From positions 310,001 to 374,000 of the forward strand of contig PS015010.1 of the NCBI GenBank assembly GCA_048213135.1: DNA of 64,000 nt, read 5' to 3'. The notes under the pieces are model-generated. The model made no database searches, was not told the origin of the DNA, and saw nothing but the letters and a program-made list of their open reading frames with translations. Source of the DNA: Reclinomonas americana ATCC 50394. Taxonomy: Eukaryota; Jakobida; Jakobea; Jakobida. Of this stretch, positions 1 to 7,586 are shown piece by piece. A program made the translations under genes and the position numbers. The first letter of the stretch is position 1; each line of letters opens with the position of its first letter.

Positions 1-1
1 T

Positions 2-1282
2 ACAGGCGCTTTTACGAACAACGGTATACTGCAGGTGAAACAAAACCTGGCCAATGACCAGGCCTCCATGACGGCAGGTACGGGCACACTTTACCTGAAT
101 GGCAGCAGTACACAGACCGTAAGCGGTACACAAAGTTTTATAACGAATAACCTGGTAACGAGTAATGCAGCAGGTATTACACTTAACAATAACCTGCGGG
201 TGAATGCGGCGCACAGTTTTGTGAATGGAATGATCACCACATCGGCCACGCCTAATTACATGATCTATTCGGCAGGTGCATCTTACACCGGGGCCACCGA
301 CGCCCGGCATGTGAATGGCTGGGTGAAGAAATTCGGCAATACCGATTTTATATTTCCTGTTGGCAGTGCCAGCTACCTTCGGTCCGTTACACTGGGAACG
401 ATAACCGCCAGCAGCGAGTTCAATGTAAAATACAATACATCGCCTACACCCAACCGCACCCAACTGTTTGCCCCGCTGGTGCTGGTAGATACATTTGAAT
501 ACTGGACCATCAGCAAAGTGAGCGGCAGCGCGGCAAAAGTGACGATGAACTGGGATAAATCCAAAGTGAATTTTCCCTGGCTGAATATGAATTATATCCG
601 TGCGGCTTATTACAACGGTACCAACTGGATCAATATAGGTGGCACAGCAACAGGCAGCATTTTTACCAGCGGCAGCATTACATCCAATTCCGTTACCGCC
701 ATCAGCAATCATTTCGTGATCGGGAGTACGGCGCATGTGCTGGCCGTATCGCTTACCGGCTTTGGTGTAACACAATGGCCGGGCTATAACCGTGCGGGAT
801 GGGAGGTAACACAGGAAACAGCTGTATCCCGTTATGAAGTACAGCGCAGCGATGATGGCATTCATTTCTATACTTTATCTGCGGTGCAACCCCGTAACAA
901 CGGAGCAGACGGTCATTATAATTACGACGACAATAAACCCATGACAGGAACGACCTATTACAGGTTGCTGATCGCTGAACAGGGCGGGGGATCACGTTAT
1001 TCTGGAGTGGTGGTGATACAACCCGGTACTTCCGGACGGCTTTACCTGGTGCAGAATCCTGTTAAGGGCCATATCGATCTTTATGCGGGAGAAAGTTATA
1101 AAGGCACCTACACGTATGTGCTGGTCAGCAGTTCCGCACAGGTGGTACAACAGGGTACGCTGGTGATAAACCATGCAGGCCGGTACAATATTGCTTTACA
1201 GCATAAACTGGTTGCCGGTATTTATTCGCTGGTGTTGTGCAAAGAAGGCGAGCAATACCAGCTGAAGATGATGAAAGAATAA
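2..1282 (+). CDS. Type IX-secreted surface protein, C-terminal part (5' end outside window)
   Basis: The reading frame is open from the first bases of the window, so only the C-terminal ~427 residues are seen. The first half is Asn/Thr/Ser-rich beta-strand sequence with recurring NNL/GTL words, as in large Bacteroidota surface adhesins. A Fn3-like stretch follows (SRYEVQRSDDGIHF to TTYYRLLIAEQ). The last ~85 residues, starting near LYLVQNPVKGHIDLY and ending GIYSLVLCKEGEQYQLKMMKE, have the form of a type A sorting domain of the type IX secretion system: an NP motif, an amphipathic beta pattern, a GxY turn and a basic end. It is therefore probably carried across the outer membrane and anchored or released at the surface. 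No catalytic domain is visible in this part; the full protein's function is unknown. Confidence 0.8.
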   Translation, partial: TGAFTNNGILQVKQNLANDQASMTAGTGTLYLNGSSTQTVSGTQSFITNNLVTSNAAGITLNNNLRVNAAHSFVNGMITTSATPNYMIYSAGASYTGATDARHVNGWVKKFGNTDFIFPVGSASYLRSVTLGTITASSEFNVKYNTSPTPNRTQLFAPLVLVDTFEYWTISKVSGSAAKVTMNWDKSKVNFPWLNMNYIRAAYYNGTNWINIGGTATGSIFTSGSITSNSVTAISNHFVIGSTAHVLAVSLTGFGVTQWPGYNRAGWEVTQETAVSRYEVQRSDDGIHFYTLSAVQPRNNGADGHYNYDDNKPMTGTTYYRLLIAEQGGGSRYSGVVVIQPGTSGRLYLVQNPVKGHIDLYAGESYKGTYTYVLVSSSAQVVQQGTLVINHAGRYNIALQHKLVAGIYSLVLCKEGEQYQLKMMKE

Positions 1283-1331
1283 TTTTAGTTTCAATAATGC
1301 TTTCCGTATAGGAAGTTCATCCCCTACATCC

Positions 1332-1412
1332 ATGAGAACTTTTGTGATTCTTGTATTTATTTTTGTGATCCTTGTATTAGGAAACCTGGCTTCGTGTATG
1401 CAACTGGGTTAG
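1332..1412 (+). CDS. Candidate 26-residue lipoprotein peptide
   Basis: A tiny ORF runs from an ATG 50 bases after the surface-protein stop to a TAG that abuts the stop codon of the convergent oxidoreductase gene. The peptide is a hydrophobic stretch (MRTFVILVFIFVILVLG) followed by NLASCMQLG. The LASC sequence fits a lipobox, so the mature product would be a lipidated CMQLG peptide. This resembles very small bacterial lipoproteins of the entericidin kind only in design; I recognise no family. No promoter box is clear. It could also be a chance ORF. Confidence 0.35.
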   Translation: MRTFVILVFIFVILVLGNLASCMQLG

Positions 1413-2159
1413 TTATAGCCCTGAAAAATAATCGTAACCTCTTTCATACCAGTAATCCGGCGGACGCTGGTCGCTGAAGAAAAGGGTACCGATGCGTTTG
1501 ATGTGCTTGATGCCGTATTTTACCGGTATGATCAGCCGCAGCGGGTAGCCCTGGTTCATTGGAAGGGGAGCATCATTCATTTCGTAGCAGAGAATGGTTT
1601 GCGGATGCAGCATGCTGCGGTTATCAATGCCAACATAGTATCCATTGTCGGGCGTACGCAGACCGGTATAGGCCATGCCTGTTTGCCATTGAAGACCATA
1701 ATGCTTCGCGAAATCACTGAAGCGCACGCCGCCCCAGTGCGTTACCTGGCTCCAGCCTTCAATACATTTAAAATCGAAAATGACCTCTGTCTTCGGGAGT
1801 GCTTTAATATCGGACAGGGTTAAACGAAGGGTGTCACCCGGTTTACGGATCACCTGCAGGCGCCAGGCGGCGGTATCAAAGTTGGCGCTCATGCCTGCAT
1901 TGCCATTCACCCTTACATTTTTTACCGCGGCAGACCGGGGAAATGTTTTGCTGAGGTTATTATTATCCACCAGTTTACTGAAAAGCCGTTCATTCATATC
2001 CAGGGCCGCCCGCAGGGAACGGGGCGTTCCGGCGGATTCGGGTTGACGATGCAGCCATTTCCAGCCAAAGATACAGGCGGCTATAAACAGGAAGAATACC
2101 ACAAAAGAAGTGATAGTCTTTTGCCTTATCTTCTTATCGGTTAATGAACTTTCTTTCAT
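1413..2159 (-). CDS. Membrane-anchored molybdopterin-dependent oxidoreductase (sulfite oxidase/MsrP fold)
   Basis: This 248-residue protein has an N-terminal membrane anchor (about residues 13-36, SFVVFFLFIAACIFGWKWL) followed by a sulfite-oxidase-type molybdopterin domain. The block VIFDFKCIEGWSQ carries Cys132, the position that ligates molybdenum in the MsrP (YedY)/sulfite oxidase family, and the C-terminal NQGYPLRLIIPVKYGIKHIK block is also typical. There is no dimerisation domain, as in MsrP. It lies 24 bases downstream of a cytochrome b gene on the same strand, which suggests that the cytochrome feeds electrons to it in the periplasm. Its substrate cannot be read from sequence; protein methionine sulfoxide is plausible because an MsrB gene heads the operon. 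Confidence 0.8.
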   Translation of the reverse strand: MKESSLTDKKIRQKTITSFVVFFLFIAACIFGWKWLHRQPESAGTPRSLRAALDMNERLFSKLVDNNNLSKTFPRSAAVKNVRVNGNAGMSANFDTAAWRLQVIRKPGDTLRLTLSDIKALPKTEVIFDFKCIEGWSQVTHWGGVRFSDFAKHYGLQWQTGMAYTGLRTPDNGYYVGIDNRSMLHPQTILCYEMNDAPLPMNQGYPLRLIIPVKYGIKHIKRIGTLFFSDQRPPDYWYERGYDYFSGL

Positions 2160-2183
2160 ACCCGTTTATTAAAGTGTTACCAT

Positions 2184-2921
2184 TTACTGTTGAGGATCAT
2201 CATTGATCGTTTCTGTTGTTACTTCCTTTTTTATTTCAAAACCCCTGATCATTCCGCTGAAATTATTCCATCCCGCCATTATCACCTGTATGATGTGTAC
2301 CAGGAAAAAAACACAGAACAGGATGGTTAGGATGAAATGCTCTGCCCTGGCCCACTCATACCCGCCCAGCATGGCGCAAAGCCAGTATAACTGTGCGGGT
2401 TTGTAAATGGCAAGCCCGGTAAGCAGCGAACCTAATCCCATAATGATAACACCTGTGTAAGCTATCCTTTGTGCCGCATTGTATTTTTGTTGCGGTGGTA
2501 ATCCTTTTTTTATGCGGAGGTCATGCAACACCACCAGCCATGCTTCCCGGAGTGACCGTTTATTGGGGAATATCAGTTTATACTCTCTGGAAAACAGCAG
2601 GTATAAAAAATAAAGAATGCCGTTGATGGCAAATATCCACATGAAGAAAAAATGAAGGCTCATGCCCTCTGCCAGGCGGTAGGGGATATTCAACGCTTCG
2701 TAAAAAGAGTTGGGGAAGAAACGCAGTACGGTACGGTTGCCCCAGCCCAGGCGGTATACGTCATTGGCCCAGTAAATGAGCAGCCCGCTCCAGATCATAA
2801 CGCCCAGCACGGGAAAGTTGATCCAGTGAAACCAGCGTATGGCCAGCGGGTGTTTCCTGGTGATCTTTTTCAAAACGGTTGTTATTTTTTTACAAAAAGG
2901 AGCGAAGCGGAATTCATGCAA
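2184..2921 (-). CDS. Cytochrome b (b561-type) membrane subunit
   Basis: A 245-residue protein with about four or five membrane spans and histidines placed as haem ligands ([17 protein letters not shown] near residues 23-39, and H in the [20 protein letters not shown] helix). This fits the cytochrome b/b6 family that passes quinol electrons to a periplasmic enzyme, here most likely the molybdopterin oxidoreductase encoded next. The ATG at 2921 overlaps the end of msrB by 40 bases. A TTG at 2873 would start just before [13 protein letters not shown], remove the overlap and match where homologues usually begin, so the start is uncertain. The odd first 16 residues ([16 protein letters not shown]) support the later start. 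Confidence 0.75.
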   Translation of the reverse strand: MHEFRFAPFCKKITTVLKKITRKHPLAIRWFHWINFPVLGVMIWSGLLIYWANDVYRLGWGNRTVLRFFPNSFYEALNIPYRLAEGMSLHFFFMWIFAINGILYFLYLLFSREYKLIFPNKRSLREAWLVVLHDLRIKKGLPPQQKYNAAQRIAYTGVIIMGLGSLLTGLAIYKPAQLYWLCAMLGGYEWARAEHFILTILFCVFFLVHIIQVIMAGWNNFSGMIRGFEIKKEVTTETINDDPQQ

Positions 2922-3344
2922 TAACGCAGACCGGTTGGTTTAGGTCCGTCGTCAAATACATGGCCCAGGTGAGCGCCGCAGCGGCTGCAGTTTACTTCCG
3001 TACGGGTCATGCCATAACTGTTATCTTCCACATCTTCCACGTTTTTTTTTAGAGATGGGTTGCCAGAAACTGGGCCACCCGGTGCCACTGTCGAACTTGG
3101 TGGCAGAACTGAAGAGTTCCTGTCCGCAGCAGATGCATTTATAGGTGCCGGCTTCATGGTAATCCCAGTATTTACCACTGTAAGCGGCTTCCGTTCCTTT
3201 TTTCCGGGTTACCTGGTATTGTTCGGGTGTAAGCTGTTTTTTCCATTCCGCATCGGTCTTAACCACGGCATATTTTTTCTGCTGTGGCTGAGCCGAACAA
3301 CTTATGGTAAACAGGGAGAGTATAACGAAGAGTAGCTTATTCAT
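2882..3344 (-). pseudogene. msrB: Peptide methionine-(R)-S-oxide reductase MsrB, lipoprotein form, frameshifted
   Basis: The two halves of an MsrB lie in different frames. The upstream half (from 3344) has a lipoprotein signal ending in TISCSAQ, the first zinc pair (CICCGQ) and the conserved [12 protein letters not shown]. After a run of nine A (plus-strand T at 3042-3050) it goes out of frame and stops. The downstream half continues in the other frame with [20 protein letters not shown], the second zinc pair (CSRCGAH) and RYCMNSASL with the catalytic Cys. Eight A instead of nine would give one uninterrupted protein of ~153 residues. The break may be a true mutation, phase variation, ribosomal or polymerase slippage, or a base-call error in a homopolymer. 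MsrB reduces methionine-R-sulfoxide; as a lipoprotein it would act in the envelope. Confidence 0.85.
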
Positions 3345-3422
3345 CTGTTTTATTTTTATATACTTACCAGATACGAAGCGGTTGTAAAAGCGGATTTTCC
3401 GGTAACCGGCTTTAACAACTTA

Positions 3423-3451
3423 TTGCTGTATAAATTTAAGCTTTAATTTTG
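3423..3451 (+). promoter_or_regulatory. Predicted Bacteroidota-type promoter
   Basis: TTG (3423-3425), an 18-base spacer and TAATTTTG (3444-3451) fit the phylum's -33/-7 pattern (TTTG, then TAnnTTTG). It would start transcription about 12-15 bases before the ATG at 3470. It is prediction by pattern only. Confidence 0.45.
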
Positions 3452-3469
3452 GTATCTCAATTCTTCCTC

Positions 3470-3634
3470 ATGAGTATATGGAGTCAAATAGCGGAGTATC
3501 TCTACCTTAAAAAGAAAGACCCCAACAGGCCGCAGTCGCAATGGGTAAAGTACATGCACGGGATCAACCGGTTGTCTATTTTGCTGTTCCTGCTGGCGCT
3601 CATCATCATTGTGATCAAGCTGCTGGTGAGGTAG
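3470..3634 (+). CDS. Small single-span membrane protein (DUF6728-like)
   Basis: A 54-residue protein starting MSIWSQIAEYLYLKKKDPN, with a polar N-terminal half and one membrane span near the C-terminus (LSILLFLLALIIIVIKLLV). I chose the ATG at 3470, which follows a good -7 box, over the in-frame TTG at 3449 that would lie on top of that box. Small proteins of this shape (YLYLKKKDP, then MHGINRLSI and one helix) recur in Bacteroidota and I associate them with DUF6728, from memory. No function is known. It is convergent with lpxB, with 19 bases between them. Confidence 0.65.
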   Translation: MSIWSQIAEYLYLKKKDPNRPQSQWVKYMHGINRLSILLFLLALIIIVIKLLVR

Positions 3635-3653
3635 TAAAATGGTGTGCAGGTGG

Positions 3654-4769
3654 TTAGTTCCCGTTCCTTAAAAAGGTCATGATGCTCCTGGCCGCATTGG
3701 CAGAAGCGTTTCCTCCCTGGCTCAGCAGTTGTTTCAGATCGGCATAGTCCTGTTTAACCCTGTCCTGTTTTTCCGGGCTGGTGAGCAGCAGTTCAAGTTC
3801 CTGTTTTAGTTTGTCTACCGTAAGATCATCCTGTATCAGTTCCTTTACCACTTCTTTATCCATGATGAGGTTGACCAGGCCAATAAAGCGGATCTTGATC
3901 AGTCGTTTGGCGATCTGGTAGGAGATGGAATTGCCTTTATAACAGATCACTTCGGGCACACCAAAGAGCGCTGTTTCCAGCGTGGCGGTACCGCTCGTAA
4001 CAAGTGCGGCTGTTGACTGGGAGAGGAGCTGGTAGGTGCGGTTCACTACCCAGCTTACATTGGCGTAAGGAGCCAGCAGTTCGTTGTAAAAACTTTCTTC
4101 CAGCCCGGGCGCCTTGGCCACCACGAAACGGTAGCCCGGGAAATGACGGGTGACTTCCAGCATCACCGGCAGTTTCTTCAGTATCTCCTGCTGGCGGCTG
4201 CCCGGCAGCAGGGCGATCACCGGCAGATCAGGTATGGCATCGCCTTTATGATCGGCCAGGTAACGGTCAACAACCTCTACCAGCGGGTGACCCACATATT
4301 CAACTTCCCAGTTCCATTGCTTTTTGTAATAGTCTTTCTCAAATGGCAGGATACAGATCATTTTATCGATGCACCGCTTCATGCTTTTTACCCGGTTCGC
4401 CTTCCAGGCCCATACCTGCGGGGAAATATAGTAGACTACTTTCAACCCTTTTTTGCGGGCCCATTTGGCGATGCGGAGGTTAAAGCCGGGGTAGTCGATG
4501 AGGATGAGCACATCGGGAGCGAAGGCTTCCACATCCTCTTTACAAAAATCTATATTACGGAAAATGGTGCGCAGGTTTCTCAGCACTTCCACAAAACCCA
4601 TGAAGGCGAGATCGCGATAATGCTTGACTACCGTAGCGCCGGCAGCTTCCATCTGGTCGCCGCCCCAGCAGCGCAGTTCCGCAGCCGGGTCCAGTAACCT
4701 GATCTCTTTGATAAGATTGCTTCCATGCAGGTCGCCGCTGGCCTCACCGGCAATAAGATAATAGCGCAT
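3654..4769 (-). CDS. lpxB: Lipid-A-disaccharide synthase
   Basis: A 371-residue GT19 enzyme that joins UDP-2,3-diacylglucosamine to lipid X to make the lipid A disaccharide at the inner face of the cytoplasmic membrane. Seen directly: the N-terminal MRYYLIAGEASGDLHGSNLI (the family's GEASGD block), the PQVWAWK block, LLPGSRQQEI and TSGTATLETALFGVPEVICYK in the nucleotide-binding half. The length is normal. The start is taken at the Met of MRYYLIAG rather than nine codons upstream, because the family begins there and the upstream codons run into AT-rich repeat. It is the last gene of a minus-strand set with surE and two small membrane proteins, but a ~200-base spacer with repeats separates it from them. 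Confidence 0.95.
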   Translation of the reverse strand: MRYYLIAGEASGDLHGSNLIKEIRLLDPAAELRCWGGDQMEAAGATVVKHYRDLAFMGFVEVLRNLRTIFRNIDFCKEDVEAFAPDVLILIDYPGFNLRIAKWARKKGLKVVYYISPQVWAWKANRVKSMKRCIDKMICILPFEKDYYKKQWNWEVEYVGHPLVEVVDRYLADHKGDAIPDLPVIALLPGSRQQEILKKLPVMLEVTRHFPGYRFVVAKAPGLEESFYNELLAPYANVSWVVNRTYQLLSQSTAALVTSGTATLETALFGVPEVICYKGNSISYQIAKRLIKIRFIGLVNLIMDKEVVKELIQDDLTVDKLKQELELLLTSPEKQDRVKQDYADLKQLLSQGGNASANAARSIMTFLRNGN

Positions 4770-4778
4770 GATGCAAGA

Positions 4779-4985
4779 TAGAAATTCAAAATTCAAAAAT
4801 CAAAATTCAAAAATTGTTCACGCAGGGATCGCGGGAGGAGCAAAGGCGCTAAGTTTTTATTTTAATCATCTCAGCGTTCCTCGTTGCTTCGCAGTTACAT
4901 TTTCACGCAAGGCTTGCGAAGGAGCAGAGGCGCTAAGGTTTAACTTAATTATCTATGCGTTCTCTTCTTCTCTGCGGTGAAAAAA
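4779..4985 (+). repeat. Intergenic repeat cluster A (AT-rich words plus two CACGCAAGG-type units)
   Basis: The spacer between lpxB and the upstream membrane protein gene first holds a direct repeat of the word AAATTCAAAA (4779-4816). Two tandem ~85-base units follow. Each unit reads CACGCAAGG-like, then GGAGCAAAGGCGCTAAGG-like, an AT-rich linker, then AGCGTTCTC and CTCTGCGGTGAAA-like. The units belong to the same family as the arrays at 8694-9050 and 12128-12543 and have the orientation of the latter. Because lpxB and surE point the same way, this repeat would be transcribed inside the operon unless lpxB has its own promoter here. Confidence 0.8.
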
Positions 4986-4987
4986 AA

Positions 4988-5290
4988 TCACCCGAAGGTT
5001 TTAATACTTAACGCCGTTACCGCATAGATAAGCGTTGCAATGAAGATGCCTTTGGCCGTTTTATCGATACGGGAATTGACATAAAAAGTGAACAGCACCG
5101 CATTGGCCAGCAAACACAGGCTGATGGCAATGGTAAGCAGGCGGTGACCCGGCTCAACAAAAAGATACTGCAGCGCTTCCCAATAAGAAAGTGGTCCCAG
5201 CTTTTTGTACTTGAAAAGAAAAAAGGCCAGGAAAGGGGCGATAAGTCCCATGATGAATCCGAATAAAAAATTGTCTTTCTTGAATATCAT
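4988..5290 (-). CDS. Small membrane protein downstream of surE
   Basis: A 100-residue protein with three hydrophobic segments (FLFGFIMGLIAPFLAFFLF; LLTIAISLCLLANAVLFTFY; GIFIATLIYAVTALSI). Its ATG overlaps the surE stop by four bases (ATGA), so translation is probably coupled. I do not recognise a named family. Its fixed place between surE and lpxB suggests an envelope role, but that is guilt by association. Confidence 0.7.
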   Translation of the reverse strand: MIFKKDNFLFGFIMGLIAPFLAFFLFKYKKLGPLSYWEALQYLFVEPGHRLLTIAISLCLLANAVLFTFYVNSRIDKTAKGIFIATLIYAVTALSIKTFG

Positions 5291-6069
5291 TGGAAGAGTT
5301 TCTTTTGCTCAAGCTGTTTTTTCAGTTCATAATTGGTGAGGTCAAACTGTACGGGTACCACGCTTACATAATTTTTCTTCAGTGCCACCACGTCGGTATC
5401 GCCCCCTTTATCATAATTGATGAACTTGCCCGTGAGCCAGTAATAAGTTTTGCCATGCGGATCTTTTCTTTCCTCGAAATCTTCCTCATATTTCGCATAA
5501 GCCTGCTTACAGACCTTAATGCCTTTGATGAGTTCCATAGGTAGAGCCGGGATGTTCACATTGAGCAGGAAGTGTTTGTCCTTTTTCATGGGCAGTACTT
5601 CCGAAACAATGCGGTGAACGATCTGCCTTGCCGCACTAAAATCGGCTTCTATGGAGTAGTCCAACAGGCTGAACCCGATGCTGGGAATGCTTTCAATGGC
5701 AGCTTCCATGGCGGCGCTCATCGTACCGCTGTAAATCACGTTGATGGAGTGATTGGCGCCGTGGTTGATACCGCTGAGGCAGAGATCGGGTTTGCGGTGG
5801 AGGATCTTATCTACCGCCAGTTTAACACAATCTACAGGTGTGCCGGTGGTTTGCCAGGCTTCCACATCATCGCCAAAAGTATGTACCCTGTTCATGCGCA
5901 GGTAGGTGCCAATGGTAATGGCGTGCCCCATGCCGCTCTGCGGTTTGTCGGGTGCCACCACTACGATCTTACCCATACCTCTTACGGCCTCTACCAGGTT
6001 GCGTATACCCGGCGCTGTTATACCATCGTCGTTGGTGATCAGTATCACCGGTTCTTTCTTTCTCGCCAT
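5287..6069 (-). CDS. surE: 5'/3'-nucleotidase SurE
   Basis: A 260-residue metal-dependent nucleotidase of the SurE family, which removes phosphate from nucleoside 5'- or 3'-monophosphates and is linked to stationary-phase survival. The metal-binding NDDG motif is at residues 13-16 (ILITNDDGITAPGI). PQSGMGHAIT, the block GTPVDCVKLA, and GINHGANHSINVIYSGTMSA with the conserved Asn are all present. Length is normal. It sits 7 bases after a small membrane protein gene and overlaps the next gene by four bases. Confidence 0.95.
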   Translation of the reverse strand: MARKKEPVILITNDDGITAPGIRNLVEAVRGMGKIVVVAPDKPQSGMGHAITIGTYLRMNRVHTFGDDVEAWQTTGTPVDCVKLAVDKILHRKPDLCLSGINHGANHSINVIYSGTMSAAMEAAIESIPSIGFSLLDYSIEADFSAARQIVHRIVSEVLPMKKDKHFLLNVNIPALPMELIKGIKVCKQAYAKYEEDFEERKDPHGKTYYWLTGKFINYDKGGDTDVVALKKNYVSVVPVQFDLTNYELKKQLEQKKLFQ

Positions 6070-6076
6070 GCTGTTG

Positions 6077-6541
6077 TTAAAATTGTGGGAAGTAAGGGCG
6101 GGCTATACCGGCTTCACGGAACGGCCAGGGTACCATGAGCAGTATCAGCAGGAAGGCAATGCCGAACCATACCAGGCTGAGGCGGTGTTTTTTTGCATCG
6201 CCATCGGCACGTTTAACCATCACTCTTCCCATATGTACCATCACCCAGGCAATGATCATGAGCAGGGCGTGTTCCACTGTGAAAAAGCGGATGGCACTAT
6301 CGCCCATGGCGCCTTTCATATCACTTTTAAGGAGGTTGAACCAGTTCTTGCCAAAATACAGCACCAGGCCGAGCAGTAACTGGATGTCAAAAAAGGTCAT
6401 AAAAAGCAGGTTGCTGCGGTTATCAGATGAACGGTAGGCTCTTTTGGAGGCCACGCCGCTGATAGCATTCAGGACGGTCCAGAGCCCGAACAGCAGGATA
6501 GCCCAGCGGACAATACTATGAAGGATGAGGATATAGTTCAT
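6077..6541 (-). CDS. Four-span membrane protein (annotated elsewhere as cytochrome B-like)
   Basis: A 154-residue protein with about four membrane helices and several histidines in or near them (LHSIVRWAILLFG at the N-terminus; FFTVEHALLMIIAWVMVHMGRV; KKHRLSLVWFGIAFLL). Bacteroidota homologues are often labelled cytochrome B, but no firm haem signature is visible. It heads the surE operon (7-base gap). It is divergent from the LexA-like repressor gene, so the operators at 6658-6695 could affect both. Confidence 0.65.
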   Translation of the reverse strand: MNYILILHSIVRWAILLFGLWTVLNAISGVASKRAYRSSDNRSNLLFMTFFDIQLLLGLVLYFGKNWFNLLKSDMKGAMGDSAIRFFTVEHALLMIIAWVMVHMGRVMVKRADGDAKKHRLSLVWFGIAFLLILLMVPWPFREAGIARPYFPQF

Positions 6542-6650
6542 GATAAGGGTTTTTACAAAAGTAAGACAATCGGGGATACAGGATATAAGATAAGGTAGCC
6601 TCGTTTCATCCTGTCTTCCCCTTAACCCGGCTATATTTAAAAAAAATATT

Positions 6651-6695
6651 TTTGCAAACTAAAAAAATTAGTATATTTGTACTAATCAAATTAGT
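6651..6695 (+). promoter_or_regulatory. Promoter with interleaved palindromic operators of the LexA-like repressor
   Basis: TTTG (6651-6654), 17 bases, then TATATTTG (6672-6679) is a good Bacteroidota promoter. It is embedded in alternating half-sites: ACTAA (6658), TTAGT (6668), ACTAA (6681), TTAGT (6691). These form two palindromes, ACTAAAAAAATTAGT and ACTAATCAAATTAGT, 23 bases apart, and a central perfect palindrome TTAGTATATTTGTACTAA (6668-6685) that covers the -7 box. Binding here would block the gene that starts at 6702, so autorepression is the obvious reading. Confidence 0.7.
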
Positions 6696-6701
6696 TGTAC
6701 C

Positions 6702-7454
6702 ATGTCACAAGCCGGACAAAATCTGAAATATCTCCGCAAGCTGCGGGGATGGACACAGGAGGAATTCGCCAATAAGGTAGGTATCAAACGTTCCTTGGTA
6801 GGTGCCTACGAGGAAGAACGCGCTGATCCCAGGCTGGAAGTACTGGAGATCGTGGCCGATATGTTCAAATTGAGCCTGGATGAGTTGCTGCTGAAAGACC
6901 TCAGCAATACCTCCGACAGTTATATCAATAAGCGCCGCCAGCAGAAGATGATGTCTGCGGAAAGGAACCTTATCCATTTTGTACCGGTGAAAGCCGCGGC
7001 AGGTTACCTGGCCAGCTATGCTGATAACGAATTCATCGACGAACTTAATACGTTCACGCTGCCGATGTTATCGGGAGGTCATTACCGGGCATTTGAGATC
7101 ATCGGTGACAGTATGCTGCCCACGCCCAGCGGAAGTATCATTGTAGGAGAGAAGATCGAAGGCCCTGCGGATATTAAAAACAACCAGGCCTATATTGTAG
7201 TCAGCCGTAATGAGGGTATTGTATATAAAAGGGTGGAGAAAAACAACCGGGCTAAAAATAAACTCACACTGATCAGCGATAATCCCCAGTTCCAGCCTTA
7301 CCAGGTAAACGCCGAGGATGTGGTGGAACTCTGGCAGGCGCAAATGGTTATTAGTAAGATCAGCACCCAGCAACGGTGGGATGTCAACTCCCTGGCCAGT
7401 ATGGTCAATAACCTGCAGAGCCAGGTAAGTACCCTGAAAAAGAAAATGAACTAA
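6702..7454 (+). CDS. LexA-like repressor: XRE helix-turn-helix plus S24 self-cleavage domain
   Basis: A 250-residue regulator. Residues ~5-65 are an XRE-type DNA-binding domain (LKYLRKLRGWTQEEFANKVG). Residues ~93-215 are an S24 (LexA/CI) peptidase-like domain. The parts needed for RecA-stimulated self-cleavage are all visible: an Ala100-Gly101 bond in KAAAGYL, Ser137 in IGDSML and Lys176 in YKRVEK, with spacing similar to LexA. The C-terminus ends in a short coiled-coil (ASMVNNLQSQVSTLKKKM). The gene follows its own predicted operators. The next genes are a DinB-fold protein and ssb, so a DNA-damage or stress regulon is plausible but not shown. No phage genes are nearby. Confidence 0.85.
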   Translation: MSQAGQNLKYLRKLRGWTQEEFANKVGIKRSLVGAYEEERADPRLEVLEIVADMFKLSLDELLLKDLSNTSDSYINKRRQQKMMSAERNLIHFVPVKAAAGYLASYADNEFIDELNTFTLPMLSGGHYRAFEIIGDSMLPTPSGSIIVGEKIEGPADIKNNQAYIVVSRNEGIVYKRVEKNNRAKNKLTLISDNPQFQPYQVNAEDVVELWQAQMVISKISTQQRWDVNSLASMVNNLQSQVSTLKKKMN

Positions 7455-7586
7455 ACCAGGGATCGGTTACCTGCGATCCCGGCACCAATCACTTTAAGCG
7501 CCTGCCTTGTTTTGGCAGATTGATTACCTGGTCAATTCCGGGCGGGTGTTTTATTGAAATATATTGACGACACTTAAGGTATAGCC

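Noticed and set aside
6702-7454. Prophage repressor
   Set aside because: The S24 repressor resembles phage CI, but no integrase, structural or lysis gene is found within the window.
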